DNA of 64,000 nt, taken from NCBI GenBank assembly GCA_964628985.1, contig CAZVNJ010000004.1:38092-102091 (forward strand). Reading direction: 5' to 3'. The notes below the pieces were generated by a model that was given only the letters and a program-made list of their open reading frames with translations, was not told the DNA's origin and did no database searches. Both the position numbers and the translations under genes were made by a program. This document shows positions 24,490 through 32,585 of the stretch, piece by piece (within the stretch, counting starts at the first letter, position 1; each line of letters starts with the position of its first letter). Source of the DNA: SURF-43 sp964628985 (GTDB taxonomy: Bacteria > Chloroflexota > Dehalococcoidia > UBA2979).

Positions 24490-24533
24490 CGATGTCCCCC
24501 CAATCATGTCCAGCCGCAACCATCGAGGGCGGC

Positions 24534-26516
24534 TCAGGGCGCGCCGAGGCTCAGCGTCATCTCGTATCGGCCGCGCGGTGATCGCGCGTAGTCGAGGCGG
24601 ACCGACAGCACGCGGAAGCGGCGCGCGTCCCAGCCCATCGAGGCGTCGTTGACTTCGATCACGTCGCCCGGCTCCTGGCCGGGGTGCGGAGCCACCGTGA
24701 TCCGCGCGATCGGGGCATCGAAGGCGCGGCGACGGAGCGTGGCAGCAGCGCGTGACTGCGCCTCGGCAGTGGTGGTGAGGGCGCGGTCGCTGAGGACGGC
24801 GACGGGGGCGCCCGCGCGGAGTGCGGATTCGTCCACCGCCTCGGCGAACGCGCCGTCCCCGGAGGTGCGCGCCCAGCCGGCCTCGGGCGTCGCCTCGAAT
24901 GCCTCGACGGAGCGCAGCGGGTGCGTGGTGCCGTAGGCGTAGGTCGAGGGCTCATCGGGCAGTGCTTCGCGCAGCGCGAGCGTGACGCCGGTCGCCAGCA
25001 GCATGTCGCCGCCACGGTCGAGGACGCGATCGATCGCGGCGCGGAGGCGGCTCCCCGGCGGCACGAGGAACGGTGCGGTGAGCGTGGTCGTGACGGCGCT
25101 CGCACCCGCGGTGCTCAGCAGGAAGCCGGCGTGGCGCACGAGTTCCTGCAGCAGGGCGGCCTGCGTCGTGGCGCCCGAGGGCCAGGTGATCGCACGCGGT
25201 GCGCGCCACTCGCCGAGGCGCGCGAGCGCCCCTTGTGCCTCCACCTCGACGACCGCGCGGCCGGCGTCGCGGCGACGGCGGATCGAGGTGACCCACCAGC
25301 GCCGGCCCTCGGCGCCCTCGTGCGTGCCGCCGAGATCGAGGCCCGGCGAGACAGCGACCTCCGCGCCGAGCGCCAGTGATCGCGGGGCGACCGCGGGGGC
25401 ATACGAGCCGTCGTCAACCAGGGTGAAGCTGAGGCGGTCGAGGTCGCCGGAGAGGGACTGTTCGAAGCGGAGCGCAAGGATGTCGTCGCTGACGTCGATC
25501 TCTGCGACGTTGATCGCGGCGTGCCAGACGCCGCGCGGCGACGCGAGGTAGGCGTGCCCGCCGGCGGCCGCGAGGCCGAGGCCGTAGGTGAGCGTCGAGT
25601 CGACGGCGGGGACTGGGTCGCGCCAGGCGTGGTCCTCGAAGGTCGCGTCCGCGACGGCGGAGGCGAAGTGCGAACGCGCGCCGCCCGCCACCCACTCGAT
25701 GAAGACGGCGAGGGGCGCGCCGGCATCCGCGAGGCCGGTCGCGACGTAGGAGACGCCGGTGCCCGGCGAGGCGACGGCGACCGGCGCAAGCGGCGACCAG
25801 GCGCCGGGCGGGCCGCTGAGACCGGTGCCGAGCCGGGTGCTCCACACACCGGTCGCGCCGCCCGCGCTCAGGGTGCCGCTCACGATCACGCCGTAGTCCG
25901 GCACGTCGTACATCGCGATGCCGGTGACCGAGGCGAGGCCGAGCGAGGCGGCGGCCGGCGTCCCCCACGCACCGAGGCCGCTGCGACGGCTCGACTTCAC
26001 CACGCCGCTCTCGGCCCAGACAACCGCGGCGGTGCCGTCGGCGCGGACGGCGCAGGAAACGGCCTGCACGGCCGCTCCCGCGGTCGCGACCGTCGAGGGT
26101 GAGCCGAAGGTCACGCCGGAGTCCGTGCTCTCGCGTACCTCGATGGTGGTGGAGGAAGCAACGGTCGCCAGGAGGACGCGCGTGCCGGCGGCGGCTAGGC
26201 CGAGGCGTGGGGTCACCTCGGCGGTGCCCGCGCCTCCGAGGCTCGTCCATGCGCTGTAGGTGCTCGCCTCGGAGGGCGCGGCGACCCGCTGAAGCAGCAG
26301 TTCGCCCGTGACGCCATCGATGCGGGCGCGGAGCAGCGCGCCATCGCCGGCCACGGCAGCGGCGCACGGGCCGGCGGCCTCGGTGGTGCCGGTGTACCAG
26401 CGCGTCCAGCGCAGGCGCGGGACGCCGACGTCCCAGTCGCCCATCGTGACGCGCACGCTGGGGCGCTGCGGCATCGACTGCTGGGCGGCTTCGAGCGCGG
26501 CCGAGATCGCGAGCAT
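24534..26516 (-). CDS. Phage tail/baseplate hub-like protein with BNR-like propeller
   Basis: A 660-residue protein. ATG 26516 lies 5 bases after the previous stop; the open frame extends upstream but only as a shadow of that gene. Residues ~75-340 contain repeated sialidase/BNR-like strands (for example VRESTDSGVTFGSP, SSRRSGLGAWGTP), suggesting a beta-propeller. Residues ~350-660 resemble phage tail hub / gp27-like modules: SFTLVDDGSYAP, WWVTSIRRRRDAGRAVVEVE, HPGQEPGDVIEVNDASMGWD and RRFRVLSVRLDYARSPRGRY. A propeller fused to a hub suggests a combined tail-tip and glycan-binding part. The assignment rests on pattern and context. Confidence 0.7.
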   Translation of the reverse strand: MLAISAALEAAQQSMPQRPSVRVTMGDWDVGVPRLRWTRWYTGTTEAAGPCAAAVAGDGALLRARIDGVTGELLLQRVAAPSEASTYSAWTSLGGAGTAEVTPRLGLAAAGTRVLLATVASSTTIEVRESTDSGVTFGSPSTVATAGAAVQAVSCAVRADGTAAVVWAESGVVKSSRRSGLGAWGTPAAASLGLASVTGIAMYDVPDYGVIVSGTLSAGGATGVWSTRLGTGLSGPPGAWSPLAPVAVASPGTGVSYVATGLADAGAPLAVFIEWVAGGARSHFASAVADATFEDHAWRDPVPAVDSTLTYGLGLAAAGGHAYLASPRGVWHAAINVAEIDVSDDILALRFEQSLSGDLDRLSFTLVDDGSYAPAVAPRSLALGAEVAVSPGLDLGGTHEGAEGRRWWVTSIRRRRDAGRAVVEVEAQGALARLGEWRAPRAITWPSGATTQAALLQELVRHAGFLLSTAGASAVTTTLTAPFLVPPGSRLRAAIDRVLDRGGDMLLATGVTLALREALPDEPSTYAYGTTHPLRSVEAFEATPEAGWARTSGDGAFAEAVDESALRAGAPVAVLSDRALTTTAEAQSRAAATLRRRAFDAPIARITVAPHPGQEPGDVIEVNDASMGWDARRFRVLSVRLDYARSPRGRYEMTLSLGAP

Positions 26517-26521
26517 CGCCG

Positions 26522-27148
26522 TCAGCCCTCGATCGGTCGCGCGCCCGCGGGGGCGGGCGTGGCGGCGGTGTAGAGGCGGCGCGATCGGAGGCGGCGTTCG
26601 CGGCCGTGCTTTGCGAGGCCCTTCGCGAAGGCAGCGAGGCGGTCCTGGCCCCACGTATGGAAGTGCCGCCAGGTGTCGTCGCCGCCGGTGTTCAGTCGGT
26701 CGACGGCGTACGCCGACCACTCGATCGCGGCGTACGCCGCCGCCCCCGTCGCGACGAGGTCCTGCAGCCGCTCGGGGAGCGTCGTCCCGTCGTTTTCGAG
26801 GGTGTGGAGCGCGCCGTAGCGCACGACGACGTCGTCGCCGCTCGGCGGTGGGGACGCGGTCTCGACGGTGAGCGTGTCGCCCCAGATCGAGAAGGCGACG
26901 TAGGCAGGCGGGTACTGGCCGGCTGGCCATTCGACGGCCTCGATCGTGACGCGAGCGGCGAGGGGTGCGAGCGCGAGGTCGCGCGTGCCGGTGGAGACGA
27001 GGACGGCGGAGGCCTCCAGCGGCGCGGCGAGCGAGCATTCGCGCACGGCGCGGTCGATGTGACGGTCGAGGGTGTCGTCGTCCCAGCGGTCGCCGGAGGG
27101 GTCGCGGAGGTCCTGGCGCACGCGTGCGCGCATGTCCGAGAGGTTCAT
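26522..27148 (-). CDS. Phage head-tail connector/adaptor protein
   Basis: A 208-residue protein; ATG 27148 follows GGGAG at about 8 bases. The N-terminus MNLSDMRARVRQDLRDPSGD and DDDTLDRHIDRAVRECSL is the classic start of gp6-like connector proteins (short helices joining portal to tail). The middle is beta-rich (ARVTIEAVEWPAGQYPPAYV, LTVETASPPPSGDDVVVRYG) and the C-terminus is helical and basic. It sits between head genes and the tail hub gene, as expected in head-to-tail gene order. Confidence 0.78.
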   Translation of the reverse strand: MNLSDMRARVRQDLRDPSGDRWDDDTLDRHIDRAVRECSLAAPLEASAVLVSTGTRDLALAPLAARVTIEAVEWPAGQYPPAYVAFSIWGDTLTVETASPPPSGDDVVVRYGALHTLENDGTTLPERLQDLVATGAAAYAAIEWSAYAVDRLNTGGDDTWRHFHTWGQDRLAAFAKGLAKHGRERRLRSRRLYTAATPAPAGARPIEG

Positions 27149-27173
27149 CGCTGGCGCTCCCTTCCCTTCTTCC

Positions 27174-27299
27174 GTACCGCCGTCGCCTTCCGGCGACGAG
27201 CGGCCCATCCCCCTGCCACCCTCGGGGAAGGGGGTTACAGAACTTGTGGATCACCCCACTCCCCCCGGCCCCCTCGCCCCTCGAGGGGCGAGGGGGAGT
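27174..27299. repeat. REP-like palindromic repeat, copy A
   Basis: A 126-base intergenic element. It opens with hairpin CGTCGCC-TTCC-GGCGACG, then a C-run/G-run stem, then a common tail GGATCACCCCACTCCCCCCG and a perfect 28-base palindrome at 27269-27296 (14-base arms, CCCCCTCGCCCCTC and its complement). Three related copies lie at 27411, 33319 and 37587. It lies upstream of the connector gene. Confidence 0.85.
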
Positions 27300-27410
27300 T
27301 TCGATCCGGAGAGCGTTGGTGCCTCCTCGGCGTTCCTCGCCGTTCGCACTCCACCGCTTCCGCGGGCGGCTCTCGCTTGGCCTCAAACGTGATCACTCCG
27401 CTACCGCGCG

Positions 27411-27534
27411 TACCGCCGTCGCCTGCGGCGACGAGCAGCCATTCCCCTTCCCCCTCCCCCGAGGGGGGGAGATATAGAAGTTGGATCACCCCACTCCCCC
27501 CGGCCCCCTCGCCCCTCAAGGGGCGAGGGGGAGT
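27411..27534. repeat. REP-like palindromic repeat, copy B
   Basis: About 124 bases with the same plan as copy A: hairpin CGTCGCC-TGC-GGCGACG, C/G stem, GGATCACCCCACTCCCCCCG, and a terminal palindrome with 13-base arms (27504-27516 and 27519-27531) around CA. The two copies flank a 110-base unique stretch between the head-protein and connector genes; the whole 446-base gap 27149-27594 is essentially these two repeats. Confidence 0.85.
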
Positions 27535-27594
27535 CAGATCTCGGAGAGGGGCTGGTTGCCCCTCCGTGTCCCGCGCCGTGGAGGGCGCGCTCGC

Positions 27595-27984
27595 TCAGCA
27601 GCAGGAGGCCCAGGCTGAGAGGGCGAGCGTGGGGGAGGTGCCGGCGAGAGCGACGACTTGGAGGTAGACGGTGGCGCCGCGTGCTTCGATGCGGAGGCGG
27701 TAGCGGCCGCTTTCCGTGTAGAAGCAGGAGTCGCCGCGGAACCAGGCGTCGGAGGTCGCGTCGTAGTAGAGCGGCGCGACTTCGACGAGTGGGTCCGTGC
27801 CGCCGAGGGTGATCGCGATGTCGAAGTCGACGTAGCGGTAGCCCTCGGAGGCGATGCCGAGGCCGGCGGAGGCGGGGTCGTCCTCGTCTGGCTCGGTCAC
27901 GTCGACGCGGTGCGCGACGGGGGCGGTTTGCTCGAAGACGGCCGCCTTCGGCACGCCGTTGGCATCGATGCGCACGTCCGCCAT
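27595..27984 (-). CDS. Phage head-associated protein (decoration or head-tail candidate)
   Basis: A 129-residue beta-rich protein directly downstream of the major capsid gene. ATG 27984 has a very strong GAAAGGAGA ribosome site at 7 bases. The sequence (VDFDIAITLGGTDPLVEVAP, SCFYTESGRYRLRIEA) alternates strands and ends with two Cys. No catalytic motif. Position after the capsid gene suggests head decoration or completion. Not a recognised family. Confidence 0.65.
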   Translation of the reverse strand: MADVRIDANGVPKAAVFEQTAPVAHRVDVTEPDEDDPASAGLGIASEGYRYVDFDIAITLGGTDPLVEVAPLYYDATSDAWFRGDSCFYTESGRYRLRIEARGATVYLQVVALAGTSPTLALSAWASCC

Positions 27985-28008
27985 CGGAGTCTCCTTTCGC
28001 CGGGACCG

Positions 28009-28899
28009 CTACGGACGCACGCCGACGAGGCGCGACAACTTCGACTCGTTGAAGAGTGCGAGGGCGACGTACCACTTCACGCGCACGCGCGTGGCGTCCT
28101 TCGACTCCAGCGCGCCGACGCGTTCGATAGTGAGCCCGCCCGGGCCGGTGAGGCCGACGAGGGCGCCCTCGCCGAACTGCACGGCGTAGATCGTGGAGCA
28201 GTCGTCGTTCGCGCCCTGCGTCTGGTCGTCCGCGATGTGGTCGTCCACGCCGATCGGGATGCCGTTGTAGAACTGCACCATGCGGCCGAACTCGTCGCGG
28301 TCCTGCTCGACGATGCCGCTGCCCGTGGCGCGTCCGAGGGCGGTGAGTGCCCGCCGTGTGCGCCGCGACATCAGCAGGAGGTCCGGCTTGCCGCCGCGCA
28401 CCGCGTCGATCGTCTCGTCGAGTTTCGCGAGAGTGAGCGCGGCGCCGTCGACGCCCATCTCGACCGTCTGCCCCGCGGTGCAGAGGCGGTCGATGCCCTC
28501 GAAGGCCTTGGCGTTCACGGAGGTGTCGCCGTTGACGAAGGCGTCGTCGAACGCCTGCTGTACCGCCTTCGCCTTGAGCGCGACGACGGCGCTCTCCAGG
28601 TCCTGCACGTTGGAGCGCGTCTGCACCAGGTAGCGGTCGATGTCCGCGTCGCCGCCGAGAATCTTCAGCGTCGCCGTGACCTGGGTGAAGGTGGGCGTGC
28701 TCTCCGTCCAGTCGTCGCCGACGGCGAAGAAGGCCGCCGTGGCCGGCACGTTCTCCCGGTTGTAGGTGAGCCCGTTCCCGACGATCTCGATGAACGGCAG
28801 CCGCCCGAGGACGGCGGAATCCTGCACCACCGTCTCCACCACGCCTTCGAGCAGCACGTCATTGGAGAGCTTGGCGCCCTCGGCCAGCGTCAGAGCCAT
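28009..28899 (-). CDS. Phage major capsid protein
   Basis: A 296-residue capsid subunit, compact but normal for this type; ATG 28899 gives MALTLAEGAKLSNDVLLEGV, the usual start of a Chloroflexota/Actinobacteria phage capsid group with HK97 fold and no long scaffold-domain prefix. Visible: TVVQDSAVLGRLPFIEIVGN (N-arm/E-loop region), ILGGDADIDRYLVQTRSNV, LLLMSRRTRRAL and the conserved late IYAVQFGEGALVGL and TRVRVKWYVALALFNESKLS (spine helix and A-domain). A separate scaffold-like gene upstream fits the lack of a delta domain. No frame damage is seen. Confidence 0.88.
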   Translation of the reverse strand: MALTLAEGAKLSNDVLLEGVVETVVQDSAVLGRLPFIEIVGNGLTYNRENVPATAAFFAVGDDWTESTPTFTQVTATLKILGGDADIDRYLVQTRSNVQDLESAVVALKAKAVQQAFDDAFVNGDTSVNAKAFEGIDRLCTAGQTVEMGVDGAALTLAKLDETIDAVRGGKPDLLLMSRRTRRALTALGRATGSGIVEQDRDEFGRMVQFYNGIPIGVDDHIADDQTQGANDDCSTIYAVQFGEGALVGLTGPGGLTIERVGALESKDATRVRVKWYVALALFNESKLSRLVGVRP

Positions 28900-29067
28900 C
28901 GTGTCCCTCGCCCTTCTCCCACAGGCGCCCACGCGCCGGGGAGGAGTGACGGTAGAGAGAGGCGGGGGCAGGTCAGAGGGGGAAGTGGCGCACGGAGTTG
29001 TCAGGTTCGAGTGCCACGAGGCGCTGGACCGTTGGTCCTACTATTTCCGTGCAGGGGGTACTAGACA

Positions 29068-30834
29068 ATGAATCAGACGTCTGAACGGGCGCGGAATGTC
29101 GCTGAGTCGATTGATGCAGCGGTTCAGCAGTACTGCGAAGAGCGTGAGGCCTTTGACACCAGCACGAAAGGCGATGGCTTTGCGATCTGGTGTCTGACCG
29201 ACGTCTTCGGGTTCGAACGAGATGACGCCATCGATGCCCTTACGGGTGCCAAGGGCGATCACTCCATGGATGCGATTGCTGACGACGGCAACCGGCTGAT
29301 CGTGCTCCAAGCGAAGTATCACTCCCACGACTGGGCGGAAGTCACGAAGTTTCAGACGGACGCCCGGAGCGTAGGTGCGGGTACCGCGAGGCTGCCGCAG
29401 GCCCTCCGAGCACCCGCGACAAAAATTCGCGCTCGGCAGGAGAGCGGCCTGCCAATCGAGTACTTCTACATCACGAATGACCGGTTCACCGGCGATGACG
29501 TTGTGAAGATCTCTAACTTGGGGGACGAGCCGGAGCTTAGCGTCCTCGATCTGGACGGGATTTGCGATCTGCTGTTTGAGCGCGAATCTCAGCGCCCGGT
29601 GAATGTTCCCGCGCAGCCTGTGGTCCTGCATCCTCGGATCTCACCGCTTCAGTTCGGTGATTCGTTGGTCTTCCCCGTACCCCTCAGGGAGTTCAGCCGG
29701 TTCGTGTCCGAGGATGGCAAGGATCGTTGGCTCTTCAATAGCAATGTCCGTCAGTACCTCTCGCGATCGAAGATTAACGAAGGCATTCGCGAGACCGCGA
29801 GAAACTCTCCATCGAGTTTCTGGCGATACAACAACGGCGTCACGATCGTGGTAGACGAATTCGAAGTCCGAAAGAACAGTCTGGCACTCACCAAACCTCA
29901 AATCGTAAACGGCTGTCAGACTTCCCTGGCGCTCGTCAAGGTCATGGCAGAGATGACCCCTTCAGAGCAAGAGAAGGTCGATGGCGATCTGCTCGTCCGC
30001 GTCATCCGGGAGCCTCGCGATGAGGAGCGAGAGCGGATCACCCAGTTCACGAACAAGCAGAATGCGGTCAAGGGCAAGGACTTCTACGCCCTGCAGGACT
30101 TCCAGAAGCAACTGAAAACCCGCATCGGTCGTCTCGGGTACTTCTATGAGATCCAGACAGGTAGTTACGACATGCTCTCCCGGTCGGCCAAAGAGGGTCT
30201 GCGCGGGGAGTCACGTTTCAGCCACCTCCAGTGGAAGCGCAAGGATTACCGTGTACCAGCGATTGAGGCTGCGAAGTGTCACGCTGCAGCGTTTCGTTCC
30301 AAGGTAGCGGCCTGCTACGCGAACCCCGCTGACTTCACTCCGAACGGCGATCTATACGACACAGTGTTTCCGGCGGACTTGCCGCTCGAACCGGAGATGT
30401 TCCTGCTTCCCTTCTTGCTGATGAAGCACGCTGAGTCAGCGTTGGGCTATGGAGCATCTAAAGGAGCAGCGTGGCGGCGGAGAGGGCGTTACGTCTTTGT
30501 CTACTCAGCCTTCAAGACGTTGAGGGAGGCGCTGATTCAGGCGGATCGTGCGACGGTCGGCGTGGATCTTGGCAACGCCACCGTTCGGGAAGTGTTCGCC
30601 GACGAGAGCATCACCCACCTGTTGGTGGGCGTGACCGAGAAGGTCATGGAGAGCTTCTTTACGGACACTCCCATTCAGAAGTTGATCAATAGCGATATTT
30701 TCGCGTTCCTGAAGCGGACTATCGAAGGTGAGGATGCGACGACCATCCTCGACAGCAAGATTCGGTACCAGCTAACAGACAACGACGACGGTCGGACTCT
30801 GGTTGCTGCCCTTAGGGCTGCGTTGCCCGCCTAG
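29068..30834 (+). CDS. AIPR-family anti-phage protein with nuclease-like N-terminus
   Basis: A 588-residue protein of the AIPR (abortive infection phage resistance) type. Residues ~220-330 hold its hallmark block: NSNVRQYLSRSKINEGIRET, FWRYNNGVTIVVDEF and QIVNGCQTSLAL. The N-terminus contains GDHSMDA (Asp68), then after 12 residues LQAKYH (Gln81-Ala-Lys83), which fits the D...QxK core of Mrr-type PD-(D/E)xK nucleases. The gene is opposite in strand to the phage genes on both sides and visibly poorer in G+C: the 60-base rows at 29881 and 30121 count 55% and 53%, against 68% in the capsid row at 28381. This suggests recent acquisition into the phage operon. Confidence 0.85.
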   Translation: MNQTSERARNVAESIDAAVQQYCEEREAFDTSTKGDGFAIWCLTDVFGFERDDAIDALTGAKGDHSMDAIADDGNRLIVLQAKYHSHDWAEVTKFQTDARSVGAGTARLPQALRAPATKIRARQESGLPIEYFYITNDRFTGDDVVKISNLGDEPELSVLDLDGICDLLFERESQRPVNVPAQPVVLHPRISPLQFGDSLVFPVPLREFSRFVSEDGKDRWLFNSNVRQYLSRSKINEGIRETARNSPSSFWRYNNGVTIVVDEFEVRKNSLALTKPQIVNGCQTSLALVKVMAEMTPSEQEKVDGDLLVRVIREPRDEERERITQFTNKQNAVKGKDFYALQDFQKQLKTRIGRLGYFYEIQTGSYDMLSRSAKEGLRGESRFSHLQWKRKDYRVPAIEAAKCHAAAFRSKVAACYANPADFTPNGDLYDTVFPADLPLEPEMFLLPFLLMKHAESALGYGASKGAAWRRRGRYVFVYSAFKTLREALIQADRATVGVDLGNATVREVFADESITHLLVGVTEKVMESFFTDTPIQKLINSDIFAFLKRTIEGEDATTILDSKIRYQLTDNDDGRTLVAALRAALPA

Positions 30835-30837
30835 ACC

Positions 30838-31233
30838 CTACAGTTGGAACCAGTCAGTGACGCGCTCCTCATACTCTGCACGGGCGCTGGCAGGTGTGTG
30901 AACGTGCGTTGCGGGTACGTACAGGGCACCGTTGATCGCGAGGCCCTCGACCTCGCGCACGTACTCGACGCGGATCGCTGATTCCTCCCCAGGCGTCCAG
31001 TAGAAGGGCGCGCCGCCTGGATCGACGAGGTTCTCGGGGCCGGCATAGCCGCGGTTGACCTGCGCAAGCAGGTCGAGTGCTGCCTCAGCCTCTGCCTGAC
31101 TGGCATGGCGAACGTAGATCTCCTCGTTGTTCTCCAGATAGCCGTGGGATTCGGTGAGCCATCCCAGCCAGAGTCGTTCGCGGCGAGCGACCACAGTCGT
31201 CTCGGTTTCGTGCGGGTGAGTGTCGTTTGCCAC
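30838..31233 (-). CDS. 131-residue protein of unknown function
   Basis: GTG 31233 is chosen for its GAGGAGG ribosome site 7 bases upstream; the open frame continues further but without such a site. The protein is acidic, with conserved-looking patches RLWLGWLTESHGYLENNEEI and GGAPFYWTPGEESAIRVEYV, and no membrane segment. It ends 3 bases from the end of the convergent AIPR gene and could be an accessory of it or a separate cargo gene. No family recognised. Confidence 0.65.
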   Translation of the reverse strand: MANDTHPHETETTVVARRERLWLGWLTESHGYLENNEEIYVRHASQAEAEAALDLLAQVNRGYAGPENLVDPGGAPFYWTPGEESAIRVEYVREVEGLAINGALYVPATHVHTPASARAEYEERVTDWFQL

Positions 31234-31336
31234 GGCGGGCCTCCTCGATGCGTGCGAAAAGGTATGCGGTCCACCCTCCCCTTGCCCGGTCGCCCTATCC
31301 TCATCTTCTGTAAGGCAACCATCGAGGAGTCCCCAC

Positions 31337-31756
31337 ATGGCCACTGTGACCGCCGACTACCAGGACCGGAAGCGCATCGTGTTCACGGCGCGCGGGCGGG
31401 CGACGACGAATGTGCGCGAGATGGTGGCGGACGGGCCGGCGGGGTATTCGTCGACGGAGTTGCTGCTGATCGCCGTGGGGAACTGCTCGCTCGGCGCGTT
31501 CCTGAACCATGACCTGCTGAAGGACGCGCAGGTGACGGCGTGCCGGTCGACGCTGGAGGCGTCGATGGTGCCGAACCCGACGCGCATCGAGCAGATCTTC
31601 AACCGTATCGAGCTCGAGGTGACGGACCCAGCGTTGCTCGCGCAGCACGAGGTGCTGGAGGCGGCGTCCTGCGAGTGCCCGCTGTGCAACACGCTGGGCG
31701 ACAAGATCATCACGACGCTGACGATCTCGCTGGCGAAGCAGGCGGTCGCCGTCTAG
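31337..31756 (+). CDS. OsmC-family peroxiredoxin-like protein
   Basis: A 139-residue OsmC/Ohr-like protein starting at ATG 31337 after GAGGAG. Visible: GYSSTELLLIAVGNCSLGAF with the first active-site Cys, and CECPLCNTLGDKIITTL with the second. Such proteins reduce organic hydroperoxides using the Cys pair. The second site has three Cys in CECPLC, more than usual. It lies between the scaffold gene and the AIPR insertion, so it is either part of the inserted segment or a local host gene trapped by rearrangement. Confidence 0.85.
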   Translation: MATVTADYQDRKRIVFTARGRATTNVREMVADGPAGYSSTELLLIAVGNCSLGAFLNHDLLKDAQVTACRSTLEASMVPNPTRIEQIFNRIELEVTDPALLAQHEVLEAASCECPLCNTLGDKIITTLTISLAKQAVAV

Positions 31757-31787
31757 CGCTCACGCGGGCACTCGCGCTTCCCGAGGC

Positions 31788-32459
31788 TCAGATCATCCGC
31801 TCCTGCAGGCCCGCCGCGATCTTCTGACGCGCGGTGAGGTGGCCGCGCGCGCTCGTTTCCCGCGCGGGTGCGCCGGCGGGGAAGCCCCGCTCCGTGGGGC
31901 GGCGCGCTTCCACTCGCTCTCGCACACGCGCGACCATGGTGCGGGCCGCGGCGATCGAGGCGTCGACGTCCTCGATGCTGTCGCCGCGGACGAGTTCCGG
32001 CGGCAGGTCGGGCTCGTTGGCGAGGACGGCTTCGCGGTAGCGGGCGACGGCGGCGCAGGCGAGGCCGCGCTGGCGTTCGAGTTCCTGCTGCGCGGCGGCG
32101 AGTGCGGCCTGGAGTCCGCGCGCGCGTTCGACCTCGACCTGCCGTTCGGCCTCCCGCTCTTCGTCCCGCGCATCGCGGCCCGCGAGACCCTCGGCGGCGA
32201 GGGCTTCGATCTCGGCTTGGACGTCGTCGGGCAGGGGTTCGCCGTCGGGGTCGACCTCGAAGCCGTCGAGGTCGCCGAGGTGTGCGGCCGGGTCGAGGGC
32301 GTCGAAGTCGTCCTCGGGGTCGTCGGCGTCGAGCGGGTCGCCGAGGTCGTCGTCCGGGTCGTCATCGATGTCGGTGGCGGGCAGGTCGTCGTCGGGGATG
32401 GGGTCGAGGGCGTCCTCGAATGCTTCGCGTTCGAGGACGTCGGTGAGTATGCGAGCCAT
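31788..32459 (-). CDS. Phage scaffold-like protein
   Basis: A 223-residue, highly acidic protein. ATG 32459 follows GAGGAGG; longer forms would run into the operator region. The first half is Asp-rich (about residues 15-75, for example DDDPDDDLGDPLDADD), the middle is a predicted long helix/coiled coil (REAERQVEVERARGLQAALA), and the C-terminus is basic and helical (TARQKIAAGLQERM), the usual capsid-binding end of scaffold proteins. It is the first gene of module 2, under a LexA-type operator; in most phages it would sit directly before the capsid gene, here 2.9 kb away. Confidence 0.75.
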   Translation of the reverse strand: MARILTDVLEREAFEDALDPIPDDDLPATDIDDDPDDDLGDPLDADDPEDDFDALDPAAHLGDLDGFEVDPDGEPLPDDVQAEIEALAAEGLAGRDARDEEREAERQVEVERARGLQAALAAAQQELERQRGLACAAVARYREAVLANEPDLPPELVRGDSIEDVDASIAAARTMVARVRERVEARRPTERGFPAGAPARETSARGHLTARQKIAAGLQERMI

Positions 32460-32497
32460 GTGAGCCTCCTCTCGCCCCCGCCGAGGGGCTTGAACGT

Positions 32498-32527
32498 ATA
32501 GAACACCCGTTCTATCGAAGCTGTCGA
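32498..32527 (-). promoter_or_regulatory. LexA-type operator and promoter of phage module 2
   Basis: ATAGAAC-ACCC-GTTCTAT (32498-32515) is an 18-base inverted repeat containing the perfect SOS box GAAC-N4-GTTC at 32501-32512. On the minus strand a TCGACA -35 (32527 to 32522) and a TTCTAT -10 (32503 to 32498) are 18 bases apart, so the operator overlaps the core promoter. It ends 41 bases before the scaffold ATG, nearly the same geometry as at module 1. Confidence 0.75.
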
Positions 32528-32548
32528 GGGTGAGGTGACGCTCGACCC

Positions 32549-32585
32549 AGTCCCCCGGCACCTCGCCGCGTGGGCGAGGGGGAGT
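32549..32585. repeat. Partial REP-like element
   Basis: A C-run (GTCCCCCGGCACCTCGCC) faces a GGGCGAGGGGGAGT tail, the same terminal half seen in the four longer REP-like copies, with a damaged left arm. It lies between module 2 and the rimI-like gene. Confidence 0.5.

Noticed and set aside
24534..27386. A 950-residue reading frame for the tail hub gene
   Set aside because: The first ~290 codons are a shadow of the connector gene in another frame; ATG 26516 starts the part with protein-like features.
29175..29190. GGTTCGA-type string as a tRNA T-arm
   Set aside because: It is inside the AIPR coding sequence and no acceptor, D or anticodon stems can be drawn around it. No tRNA was found elsewhere.
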